From: Uranotaenia lowii
Lineage: Eukaryota > Arthropoda > Insecta > Diptera > Culicidae
DNA length: 64,000 nt
NCBI RefSeq assembly: GCF_029784155.1
Contig: NC_073691.1
Location: forward strand, 29,479,130 to 29,543,129
Reading direction: 5' to 3'
Shown: positions 34,749-45,599 of the stretch, piece after piece
Position numbering within the stretch: the first letter of the stretch is position 1
Layout of the letters: the number at the start of each line of letters is the position of its first letter
The notes under the pieces: generated by a model
Databases searched by the model: none
Seen by the model: only the letters and a program-made list of their open reading frames with translations
What the model was told of the DNA's origin: nothing
Program-made: the position numbers and the translations under genes

Positions 34749-35094
34749 TAGTTCTAGTCCTAGTTCTAGTCCTAGTTCTAGTCCTAGTTCTAGTCCTAGT
34801 CCTAGTTCTAGTCCTAGTCCTAGTCCTAGTCCTAGTTCTAGTCCTAGTTCTAGTCCTAGTTCTAGTCCTAGTCCTAGTCCTACTTCTAGTCCTAGTTCTA
34901 GTCCTAGTCCTAGTTCTAGTCCTAGTCCTAGTCCTAGTCCTAGTCCAAGTCCTAGTCCTAGTCCTAGTTCTAGTCCTAGTCCCAGTCCCAGTCCTAGTCC
35001 TAGTCCCAGTCCTATTCCTAGTCATAGTCATAGTCCTAGTCCAAGTCCTAGTCTTGATCCTAGTCCAAGTCCAAATCCAAGTCCTAGTCCAAGT
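34749..35094. repeat. Hexanucleotide array, TAGTCC/TAGTTC mixed units
   Basis: Heterogeneous AGTCCT, AGTTCT, AGTCCC and AGTCAT units grading into AGTCCA units on the right. Confidence 0.92.
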
Positions 35095-36540
35095 CCTAGT
35101 CCAAGTCCAAGTCCAAGTCCAAGTCCAAGTCCAAGTCCAAGTCCAAGTCCAAGTCCAAGTCCAAGTCCAAGTCCAAGTCCAAGTCCAAGTCCAAGTCCAA
35201 GTCCAAGTCCAAGTCCAAGTCCAAGTCCAAGTCCAAGTCCAAGTCCAAGTCCAAGTCCAAGTCCAAGTCCAAGTCCAAGTCCAAGTCCAAGTCCAAGTCC
35301 AAGTCCAAGTCCAAGTCCAAGTCCAAGTCCAAGTCCAAGTCCAAGTCCAAGTCCAAGTCCAAGTCCAAGTCCAAGTCCAAGTCCAAGTCCAAGTCCAAGT
35401 CCAAGTCCAAGTCCAAGTCCAAGTCCAAGTCCAAGTCCAAGTCCAAGTCCAAGTCCAAGTCCAAGTCCAAGTCCAAGTCCAAGTCCAAGTCCAAGTCCAA
35501 GTCCAAGTCCAAGTCCAAGTCCAAGTCCAAGTCCAAGTCCAAGTCCAAGTCCAAGTCCAAGTCCAAGTCCAAGTCCAAGTCCAAGTCCAAGTCCAAGTCC
35601 AAGTCCAAGTCCAAGTCCAAGTCCAAGTCCAAGTCCAAGTCCAAGTCCAAGTCCAAGTCCAAGTCCAAGTCCAAGTCCAAGTCCAAGTCCAAGTCCAAGT
35701 CCAAGTCCAAGTCCAAGTCCAAGTCCAAGTCCAAGTCCAAGTCCAAGTCCAAGTCCAAGTCCAAGTCCAAGTCCAAGTCCAAGTCCAAGTCCAAGTCCAA
35801 GTCCAAGTCCAAGTCCAAGTCCAAGTCCAAGTCCAAGTCCAAGTCCAAGTCCAAGTCCAAGTCCAAGTCCAAGTCCAAGTCCAAGTCCAAGTCCAAGTCC
35901 AAGTCCAAGTCCAAGTCCAAGTCCAAGTCCAAGTCCAAGTCCAAGTCCAAGTCCAAGTCCAAGTCCAAGTCCAAGTCCAAGTCCAAGTCCAAGTCCAAGT
36001 CCAAGTCCAAGTCCAAGTCCAAGTCCAAGTCCAAGTCCAAGTCCAAGTCCAAGTCCAAGTCCAAGTCCAAGTCCAAGTCCAAGTCCAAGTCCAAGTCCAA
36101 GTCCAAGTCCAAGTCCAAGTCCAAGTCCAAGTCCAAGTCCAAGTCCAAGTCCAAGTCCAAGTCCAAGTCCAAGTCCAAGTCCAAGTCCAAGTCCAAGTCC
36201 AAGTCCAAGTCCAAGTCCAAGTCCAAGTCCAAGTCCAAGTCCAAGTCCAAGTCCAAGTCCAAGTCCAAGTCCAAGTCCAAGTCCAAGTCCAAGTCCAAGT
36301 CCAAGTCCAAGTCCAAGTCCAAGTCCAAGTCCAAGTCCAAGTCCAAGTCCAAGTCCAAGTCCAAGTCCAAGTCCAAGTCCAAGTCCAAGTCCAAGTCCAA
36401 GTCCAAGTCCAAGTCCAAGTCCAAGTCCAAGTCCAAGTCCAAGTCCAAGTCCAAGTCCAAGTCCAAGTCCAAGTCCAAGTCCAAGTCCAAGTCCAAGTCC
36501 AAGTCCAAATCCAAGTCCAAGTCCAAGTCCAAGTCCAAGT
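35095..36540. repeat. Hexanucleotide array CCAAGT, about 240 nearly perfect copies
   Basis: 1.44 kb of AGTCCA hexamers with essentially one interruption (CCAAAT at about 36505). All three plus frames and at least one minus frame are open, giving apparent SP, QV and DL dipeptide proteins of up to 624 residues. It is intronic to the Runx-type gene and carries no gene of its own. Confidence 0.96.
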
Positions 36541-36632
36541 CCTCTAGGCTTGGAGGTCTAGGTCTCAGTCTACGAAATCGGGATATCGTTGTAAATTATG
36601 CTCAGCAAAACGCACTACCTTAGCAACTGAGC
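36541..36632 (-). mobile_element. SINE-like tRNA head adjoining the hexamer array
   Basis: On the minus strand: GGGGCTCAGTTGCTAAGG (A-box-like), then CGATATCCCGATT (weak B box), then GACTGAGACCTAGACCTCC and directly AGGACTTGGACTTGG. The hexamer array therefore begins where a SINE 3' tail would be. No target duplication seen. Confidence 0.5.
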
Positions 36633-37446
36633 CCCTGGAGAATTGGATTCCTTCCAATAACCTGTGTCTGACTCTTTTCCAAACACGCAATCAAGTTCCT
36701 GGAACTTGACCAAAATATCATCAAAAGCCATGACGATCATGTCGAACACCTTCGTCCTTATCTTTGACTTTAAACCTGACTTTGACTTTTCTTTATTTAG
36801 TGAGAATCTATTGAATCTGTTTTTGGGTCTTGTTATAAGAATAGTTTTCTAGGTTTTCCCATCATTTTATGTCTTCAAAATTGGACAAAAATGGGTTGTT
36901 GATTGTAGATTAAATGTTCCCCTTTAAGACCCTGTTGTTTTCTCAAACCTCTTAAACTTAAAAGCAACAGAAAATCGATGGCCCAGTTTCAAATGAATTC
37001 AACTAAAAAAACAAAAACCTCCCTCCAAACAACATCGAAAAGGACAACAACCCCAAACGATGGGAGGGAGCATCCTAGTCAAAAAGGGCACAACCTAAGG
37101 ATTGGAGATTGCCAAGCAGCATAAAATTTTTACAACCAGCATCTCCCTGAAAGAGCACCTCCATAAGAACTGCTCTGAGTATTCTGGAGGGATGTTTTTG
37201 GGTGTCGGTTGTTTCGCTAGCTCAGCGAAATCAAAATCATAAACGCAAATAATCCGCACACAAACGGAACGCCAAATATTAGTAACATGGGGTCGACCTT
37301 CGATCTTCGGTTCACCAGAAATGGACTTCGGGTCTGGTTGGAATCCTATATTCCTTGGGTTTGCAAAATCGCGTTCAGGTTTGACCCAAAAAAAAAAGTG
37401 AAAACAAAAACAAAAATTGAGGATTTTTTTTAAATTGCCAACTCAC

Positions 37447-37830
37447 CATTGGAATCGCTAATCCGGGGCGAGTTGGAATTGTTGGCTCCAGCTGAGGAAG
37501 AATTGGAGGCTGCAGCTGCGACGGCCGTTAGCATACCCATGGTCGTCGATCCGGGTGGTCCGGTTCCATTGGATCCGGGCTGAGCCGGTGTCGTTCCTCC
37601 TCTTCCTTCCCCGGGATCTGCCCCTGCCGGATGTTGCCGGTGCTGTTCGATCCGATCGATGGCGGCCAACATGTGCGGGGCAAAGTGATGAGCTGCGGCA
37701 GCCTGAGCGTGGGCGTGGTGGAAAAAATGCGAACTTGGAAATCCGGCCACAGGGCGACCACCATTGAGCTGCCGCCAATCGTTGGCCATGTGCAAATGGC
37801 CCGCCATGCCGCCTAATTGATGTGGAAAGC
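37447..37830 (-). CDS. Penultimate coding exon of the same Runx-type gene
   Basis: Encodes 127 complete residues, beginning FPHQLGGMAGHLHMANDW, then a His/Ala-rich block (FFHHAHAQAAAAHHFAPHM), a Gly/Pro segment and an Ala/Ser/Asn run ending NSPRISDSN. The donor is AATG then GTGAGT (37446-37441), a consensus match. Its last base G joins AC of the next exon to make Asp, so the frame continues into the WRPY exon. The 5' edge is the CAG acceptor at 37833-37831, also phase 1; it is inferred because it is the only AG downstream of a strong pyrimidine tract at about 37955-37970. The open frame runs further upstream (a Thr/Ser-rich stretch to about 37942) and could be coding if another acceptor is used. 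The composition fits the region C-terminal to the Runt domain, but no named domain is recognised in this exon alone. Confidence 0.72.
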
Positions 37831-38144
37831 CTGGCGTTCGGGAGATGTTTTTTTTTTGCGTCGATGATGTCGATGATGTTGTTGAGTTTGTTGTTTGGTT
37901 GGCGATGGCATTTGTGGTGGCGGTGAAGGTGGTTGTTTTCACGAGGTCAAGTTTGATGAAAAAAGAAAAAATATGTAAAACACATTGGTTAGTTAAGTCA
38001 TCCGAATATAAAGTTAAGGAATCTTGAAATCAAAATCTGTAATTGGACGATATCTTTAAAACTGTTTTTTTGAAAAAAATTTACTTAAGTCCCAAAAGAT
38101 ATAACAAAAACCCACATATCCTATTTCATTAAGAACCCAATAAA
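37831..38144 (-). other. 3' end of the upstream intron: branch point, pyrimidine tract and long AG-free zone
   Basis: On the minus strand: ACTTAACTAACC (branch-like CTAAC, about 37990), TTTTTTCTTTTTTC (about 37955-37970), then more than 100 bases with no AG before CCAG at 37834-37831. The Thr/Ser-encoding part (ACAACATCATCGACATC) lies inside this AG-free zone. Confidence 0.45.
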
Positions 38145-41100
38145 AATGACAAAAATGACAAAAATGACAAAAATGACAAAAATGACAAAAATGACAAAAA
38201 TGACAAAAATGACAAAAATGACAAAAATGACAAAAATGACAAAAATGACAAAAATGACAAAAATGACAAAAATGACAAAAATGACAAAAATGACAAAAAT
38301 GACAAAAATGACAAAAATGACAAAATGACAAAAATGACAAAAATGACAAAAATGACAAAAATGACAAAAATGACAAAAATGACAAAAATGACAAAAATGA
38401 CAAAAATGACAAAAATGACAAAAATGACAAAAATGACAAAAATGACAAAAATGACAAAAATGACAAAAATGACAAAAATGACAAAAATGACAAAAATGAC
38501 AAAAATGACAAAAATGACAAAAATGACAAAAATGACAAAAATGACAAAAATGACAAAAATGGCAAAAATGACAAAAATGACAAAAATGACAAAAATGATA
38601 AATAATGACAAAAATGACAAAAATGACAAAAATGACAAAAATGACAAAAATGACAAAAATGACAAAAATGACAAAAATGACAAAAATGACAAAAATGACA
38701 AAAATGACAAAAATGACAAAAATGACAAAAATGACAAAAATGACAAAAATGACAAAAATGACAAAAATGACAAAAATGACAAAAATGACAAAAATGACAA
38801 AAATGACAAAAATGACAAAAATGACAAAAATGACAAAAATGACAAAAATGACAATAATGACAAAAATGGCAAAAATTACAAAAATTACAAAAATTAAAAA
38901 AATGACAAAAATGACAAAAATGACAAAAATGACAAAAATGACAAAAATGATAAAAATGACAAAAATGACAAAAATGACAAAAATGACAAAAATGACAAAA
39001 ATGACAAAAATGACAAAAATGACAAAAATGACAAAAATGACAAAAATGACAAAAATGACAAAAATGACAAAAATGACAAAAATGACAAAAATGACAACAA
39101 TGACAAAAATGACAAAAATGACAAAAATGACAAAAATGACAAAAATGACAAAATGACAAAAATGACAAAAATGACAAAAATGACAAAAATGACAAAAATG
39201 ACAAAAATGACAAAAATGACAAAAATGACAAAAATGACAAAAATGACAAAAATGACAAAAATGACAAAAATGACAAAAATGACAAAAATGACAAAAATGA
39301 CAAAAATGACAAAAATGACAAAAATGACAAAAATGACAAAAATGACAAAAATGACAAAAATGACAAAAATGACAAAAATGACAAAAATGACAAATATGAC
39401 AAAAATGACAAAAATGACAATAATGACAAAAATGACAAAAATGGCAAAAATGACAAAAATTACAAAAATTAAAAAAATGACAAAAATGACAAAAATGACA
39501 AAAATGACAAAAATGACAAAAATGACAAAAATGACAAAAATGACAAAAATGACAAAAATGACAAAAATGACAAAAATGACAAAAATGACAAAAATGACAA
39601 AAATGACAAAAATGACAAAAATGACAAAAATGACAAAAATGACAAAAATGACAAAAATGACAAAAATGACAAAAATGACAAAAATGACAAAAATGACAAA
39701 AATGACAAAAATGACAAAAATGACAAAAATGACAAAAATGACAAAAATGACAAAAATGACAAAAATGACAAAAATGACAAAAATGACAAAAATGACAAAA
39801 ATGACAAAAATGACAAAAATGACAAAAATGACAAAAATGACAAAAATGACAAAAATGACAAAAATGACAAAAATGACAAAAATGACAAAAATGACAAAAA
39901 TGACAAAAATGACAAAAATGACAAAAATGACAAAAATGACAAAAATGACAAAAATGACAAAAATGACAAAAATGACAAAAATGACAAAAATGACAAAAAT
40001 GACAAAAATGACAAAAATGACAAAAATGACAAAAATGACAAAAATGACAAAAATGACAAAAATGACAATAATGACAAAAATGGCAAAAATTACAAAAATT
40101 ACAAAAATTAAAAAAATGACAAAAATGACAAAAATGACAAAAATGACAAAAATGACAAAAATGATAAAAATGACAAAAATGACAAAAATGACAAAAATGA
40201 CAAAAATGACAAAAATGACAAAAATGACAAAAATGACAAAAATGACAAAAATGACAAAAATGACAAAAATGACAAAAATGACAAAAATGACAAAAATGAC
40301 AAAAATGACAACAATGACAAAAATGACAAAAATGACAAAAATGACAAAAATGACAAAAATGACAAAATGACAAAAATGACAAAAATGACAAAAATGACAA
40401 AAATGACAAAAATGACAAAAATGACAAAAATGACAAAAATGACAAAAATGACAAAAATGACAAAAATGACAAAAATGACAAAAATGACAAAAATGACAAA
40501 AATGACAAAAATGACAAAAATGACAAAAATGGCAAAAATGACAAAAATGACAAAAATGACAAAAATGATAAATAATGACAAAAATGACAAAAATGACAAA
40601 AATGACAAAAATGACAAAAATGACAAAAATGACAAAAATGACAAAAATGACAAAAATGACAAAAATGACAAAAATGACAAAAATGACAAAAATGACAAAA
40701 ATGACAAAAATGACAAAAATGACAAAAATGACAAAAATGACAAAAATGACAAAAATGACAAAAATGACAAAAATGACAAAAATGACAAAAATGACAAAAA
40801 TGACAAAAATGACAAAAATGACAATAATGACAAAAATGGCAAAAATTACAAAAATTACAAAAATTAAAAAAATGACAAAAATGACAAAAATGGCAAAAAT
40901 TACAAAAATTACAAAAATTAAAAAAATGACAAAAATGACAAAAATGACAAAAATGACAAAAATGACAAAAATGACAAAAATGACAAAAATGACAAAAATG
41001 ACAAAAATGACAAAAATGACAAAAATGACAAAAATGACAAAAATGACAAAAATGACAAAAATGACAAAAATGACAACAATGACAAAAATGACAAAAATGA

Positions 41101-42708
41101 CAAAAATGACAAAAATGACAAAAATGACAAAATGACAAAAATGACAAAAATGACAAAAATGACAAAAATGACAAAAATGACAAAAATGACAAAAATGACA
41201 AAAATGACAAAAATGACAAAAATGACAAAAATGACAAAAATGACAAAAATGACAAAAATGACAAAAATGACAAAAATGACAAAAATGACAAAAATGACAA
41301 AAATGACAAAAATGACAAAAATGACAAAAATGACAAAAATGACAAAAATGACAAAAATGACAAAAATGACAAAAATGACAAAAATGACAAAAATGACAAA
41401 TATGACAAAAATGACAAAAATGACAATAATGACAAAAATGACAAAAATGGCAAAAATGACAAAAATTACAAAAATTAAAAAAATGACAAAAATGACAAAA
41501 ATGACAAAAATGACAAAAATGACAAAAATGACAAAAATGACAAAAATGACAAAAATGACAAAAATGACAAAAATGACAAAAATGACAAAAATGACAAAAA
41601 TGACAAAAATGACAAAAATGACAAAAATGACAAAAATGACAAAAATGACAAAAATGACAAAAATGACAAAAATGACAAAAATGACAAAAATGACAAAAAT
41701 GACAAAAATGACAAAAATGACAAAAATGACAAAAATGACAAAAATGACAAAAATGACAAAAATGACAAAAATGACAAAAATGACAAAAATGACAAAAATG
41801 ACAAAAATGACAAAAATGACAAAAATGACAAAAATGACAAAAATGACAAAAATGACAAAAATGACAAAAATGACAAAAATGACAAAAATGACAAAAATGA
41901 CAAAAATGACAAAAATGACAAAAATGACAAAAATGACAAAAATGACAAAAATGACAAATATGACAAATATGACAAAAATGACAAAAATGACAAAAATGAC
42001 AAAAATGACAAAAATGACAAAAATGACAAAAATGACAAAAATGACAAAAATGACAAAAATGACAAAAATGACAAAAATGACAAAAATGACAAAAATGACA
42101 AAAATGACAAAAATGACAAAAATGACAAAAATGACAAAAATGACAAAAATGACAAAAATGACAAAAATGACAAAAATGACAAAAATGACAAAAATGACAA
42201 AAATGACAAAAATGACAAAAATGACAAAAATGACAAAAATGACAAAAATGACAAAAATGACAAAAATGACAAAAATGACAAAAATGACAAAAATGACAAA
42301 AATGACAAAAATGACAAAAATGACAAAAATGACAAAAATGACAAAAATGACAAAAATGACAAAAATGACAAAAATGACAAAAATGACAAAAATGACAAAA
42401 ATGACAAAAATGACAAAAATGACAAAAATGACAAAAATGACAAAAATGACAAAAATGACAAAAATGACAAAAATGACAAAAATGACAAAAATGACAAAAA
42501 TGACAAAAATGACAAAAATGACAAAAATGACAAAAATGACAAAAATGACAAAAATGACAAAAATGACAAAAATGACAAAAATGACAAAAATGATACAAAT
42601 GACAAAAATGACAAAATTGACAAAACTGACAAAAATGACAAAAATGAGAAAAATGACAAAATTGACAAAAATGACAAAAATGACAAAAATGACAAAAATG
42701 ACAAAAAT
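38145..42708. repeat. 9-bp minisatellite ACAAAAATG, about 500 copies, with higher-order duplications
   Basis: Same unit as the array at 1-1111 but inverted. Variant units mark internal duplications: ACAAAATG (1-bp deletion) at about 38322, 39149, 40363 and 41127; GATAAATAATG at 38597 and 40567; ACAATAATG plus TTACAAAAATT runs at 38851, 39420, 40065, 40821 and 41424; ACAACAATG at 39095, 40309 and 41072; AAATATG at 39393, 41399 and about 41955. 41490-42590 is more uniform. Apparent proteins of over 1,000 residues are repeat translations. Confidence 0.97.
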
Positions 42709-45595
42709 GCCGTTTTTTATGAAAATATAATATAAAAAGTCATAACTGATATAGGTGTTGATATTTTTTCCAGAATAAACCATTTACATCAGAAATAGTG
42801 TTTTCTGATAATAAATTATGATTCTATTTCAGTATGATTTTCAGTTTATGAGCATATTTTTCCGCGTTCATTCTTGCAGAATTGTATTTTCAATCTTCAT
42901 ATAATGAGAAGGCGACACTAACCGGTTCCTCTAGCGGACAAAATAGAAGCACTAATTCGAGAAATTCGTCTTACTTGTGAATAGCGTGTATACTTAACTC
43001 GACTTGTTCAGGGATGCCAGTTATAATAAATAAAACAGTTTGTTTTTTTTCTTGCACCATAAACATTTAAGTGAATCAACAAACAAACAAACAAAAAGAG
43101 TTTTGTATGGAAAATATCTCAATTCCATACTCTTAAATTTTTCTGGACACAGTATGGAACGGAGTAATTACTTTCAATTACCTTCCTCATTTGATTAATT
43201 CAGTAAGTGGATTTGGATTGGCATAAAGTGTTTTTTGAAAAAAATTTTAAATTCAATCGGTCAGAACAGAAAAAAACTGCTAAACTATTTATATATTTTT
43301 TGGTGAATAATAGTGAGGAAAAAAATTACGAAGAAATATCGTTATTCTCTCTATGCTAGTTGACGAGTTTCGGTTTTCAATTTGGCATGGGTTTTTTCGA
43401 CAATTCGTATTAAAAGATGGTATTGTTATTGTCTCAAGCTATATGTTTCTTGTTAGTATTTGAAAATTTTCATACAAATTGCTTTATCATTATCATGAAG
43501 TTTGTAGAATAATTTTTCCAATCCAGAGCTTAGGAGGATTATATCGAGCTTTAATCCAGCAATGACATGACAAAAATCTCTTTTAAAATGTTTATAATTA
43601 ATGAATTGATTGAAAAAAACAATGCTAAATCGTTTCCGAAATAGCAGTGCTCAAAAAAAAACAAAAGACTAACAACTAATATCTATGTACTCTGATAATG
43701 GACTTGGATTTATGCCTAAGGGACTTGTGATAATCTTTAAGTTTCCCAAAAACATGAAAGAAGTGTAGGTTGATGTTGCGAATTGTGAATTCATTTCGCA
43801 AATGAGCGGAGATTAATTTTTTGAGTGTACGTAAACTAAACAAAAAAAAAATGATGAAAATATGCTCGGACGGCATCCCTGATCAGCATGCCCAGCATGT
43901 CAGCTCCAGATTAACATTTTGAAAGGGCACAAATTGGTTTTTTTTTATTAATAGAGACAAATGTGTGCGAACGAATTGTTTTTTTTTTCTTCTTACAAAT
44001 TTAAACCAATTATACTGAAATAAATAAATAAAAACTTTTTCTATTAGAAATGAATAATCGGAATGCGATATATTTCTCAACGTTCTCCCATCATTTATTT
44101 GTGCACATGAGCGTTAAACAAAAAACTATCGAGGAGAAAACAAAATTTCAGCAAGTTTTCTTTAAATTAACACGAAAATTGAGTTCACATTAAGCATCAT
44201 GTGATTTGTTATTGGCAAGAAGGAAAATTTCTGTTACCACCATGAAATGTGACAAAATTGAATAAAAATTGATCTCAGGTTCGAAATGACATGTTTGTGG
44301 GTTTTGAAATAAAACATTTTTATTATTCCTGAAATCTCTACTTTTAAAACAAATGATAATCCAATACACAAAAAAAACTGTTTAGATATAACTTGGAATA
44401 ATTAATAACAGTTATTTTTGAATTTCCATTTTTTTATTGCTCTATCTGTATATAATTTTTGTCTCTAAGCTATTTATTTTTATTTTCATTATTTATTTTG
44501 ATTTGCCGTTTTGGATGACATATTCTAGGTATCGGATCGTTGTTGAAAACTCAAAATAAAGACAGAAATAAAATAAATTTTATGAAATTCGATTTAAAGA
44601 AACTAAAAGGCGCAAATGTTTGCAAGAGTACGTAGTTTATTTGTTTACTCGTAAAGTGCTGGCGGATATTCTCAATGCAAATGTCTAAAATCCGTGCAGG
44701 CAAATTTTATCGTTAATTTCGTAATTCAATGTTTTTTCAGTTTTGTATGAAGTCATAATAAATTAGTTATTTATTACGAATGCTTGACTTTAACGTTTTT
44801 GAGCCTAAACTTTCAAAACTTTGCACTTAATCGATAGTTTTAATTCAATAACGATGTTTAAGGGTTTGGATAATGTTTTAAGAAATGTAAAAATTAGTGC
44901 TGTTCATAATTTATATTTATTTAAAAAAAAAACTTATTTTACTTCCGCCTTTTCGATATGTTACGTCACATTTTTTGCGATTGTCAATTGAAAAATCAGG
45001 ACACCTGGCATCTCTGATCAAAGATCCGAAAAAAATCACAGAGTAATACTTCCATTTCTGTCGCCAGATAGCGCTATTTGTGTCTCCCGTTTTCTCGTTA
45101 AGTGGTGTATATCGGTTAAAGTATATCTGCTTCTTGCTATGCATTCTCCCAGCCAGTAAATTGATGCGGGGCAAAGGGTTTAAAATGAATTTTTGAATTC
45201 AGGGGTGCCTCAAAGCGCTCAAAGCTTCTGAATTTTTTATATCGAAATTTTGATGCCAAATGACTTCCAAAAACATAAATACCCTCTCTTCCTTAAATAA
45301 TAGAAACAATTTTTTTCTATTCAAAACATTCTATTCTCAAACAGACTGCAAAAAGTGTGCTTTTTTATTAATTTATGATTCACTAAATGACTCATTTAGA
45401 TTTTGATTTTTTTGTTGGCATTATTTAGAATCAATTACAGTATTTTAAAACCGGAACCGAAGCTGAAGTTTCGAATTTCAATACAAAAATCAGTTCATCG
45501 TATCCAATAAAACTTGATTTTTGATTTTCTTCCGAGATGTGAAATTTTTAATGTATCACTGTTTTTTTTCATTATGTCAAAATGTATGTTTAATT
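42709..45595. other. AT-rich DNA, presumed upstream intron or flank; short repeat at 44990-45030
   Basis: No exon-like frame for the minus-strand gene. 44990-45025 carries, inverted, the start of the repeat at 11740. 45060-45090 has CGCCAGATAGCGCTATTTG, a palindrome-containing motif. Otherwise featureless. Confidence 0.4.
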
Positions 45596-45599
45596 TTCA

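Larger units (their letters stand above)
34008..37446 (-). other. Last intron of the Runx-type gene (phase 1, about 3.4 kb)
   Basis: Bounded by a GTGAGT donor (37446-37441) and a TTTCAG acceptor (34013-34008), both on the minus strand. Most of its length is repeat: a TAGTTC/TAGTCC hexamer array, a MITE inserted in it, a 1.4 kb CCAAGT array and a SINE head next to that array. The 36650-37430 part is ordinary AT-rich intron with a short C-rich stretch around 37017-37065 and no recognisable feature. Confidence 0.7.

Noticed and set aside
34687..36561. 624-residue Ser-Pro repeat protein and overlapping QV/DL repeat frames
   Set aside because: The hexamer CCAAGT is stop-free in several frames; the region is an intron between two exons of another gene.
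37458..37816. Alternative minus and plus frames over the penultimate exon
   Set aside because: They do not join in frame to the WRPY exon through the consensus donor.
38121..42598. Minus-strand open frames of over 1,000 residues (CHF, VIF, SFL repeats) and plus-strand MTK repeats
   Set aside because: They are translations of the 9-bp minisatellite, open in several frames on both strands at once; no start context, no non-repeat domain.
1..42708. Telomeric or centromeric satellite
   Set aside because: The 9-bp unit does not resemble known insect telomere repeats, and the arrays are short and flanked by ordinary gene-bearing DNA.
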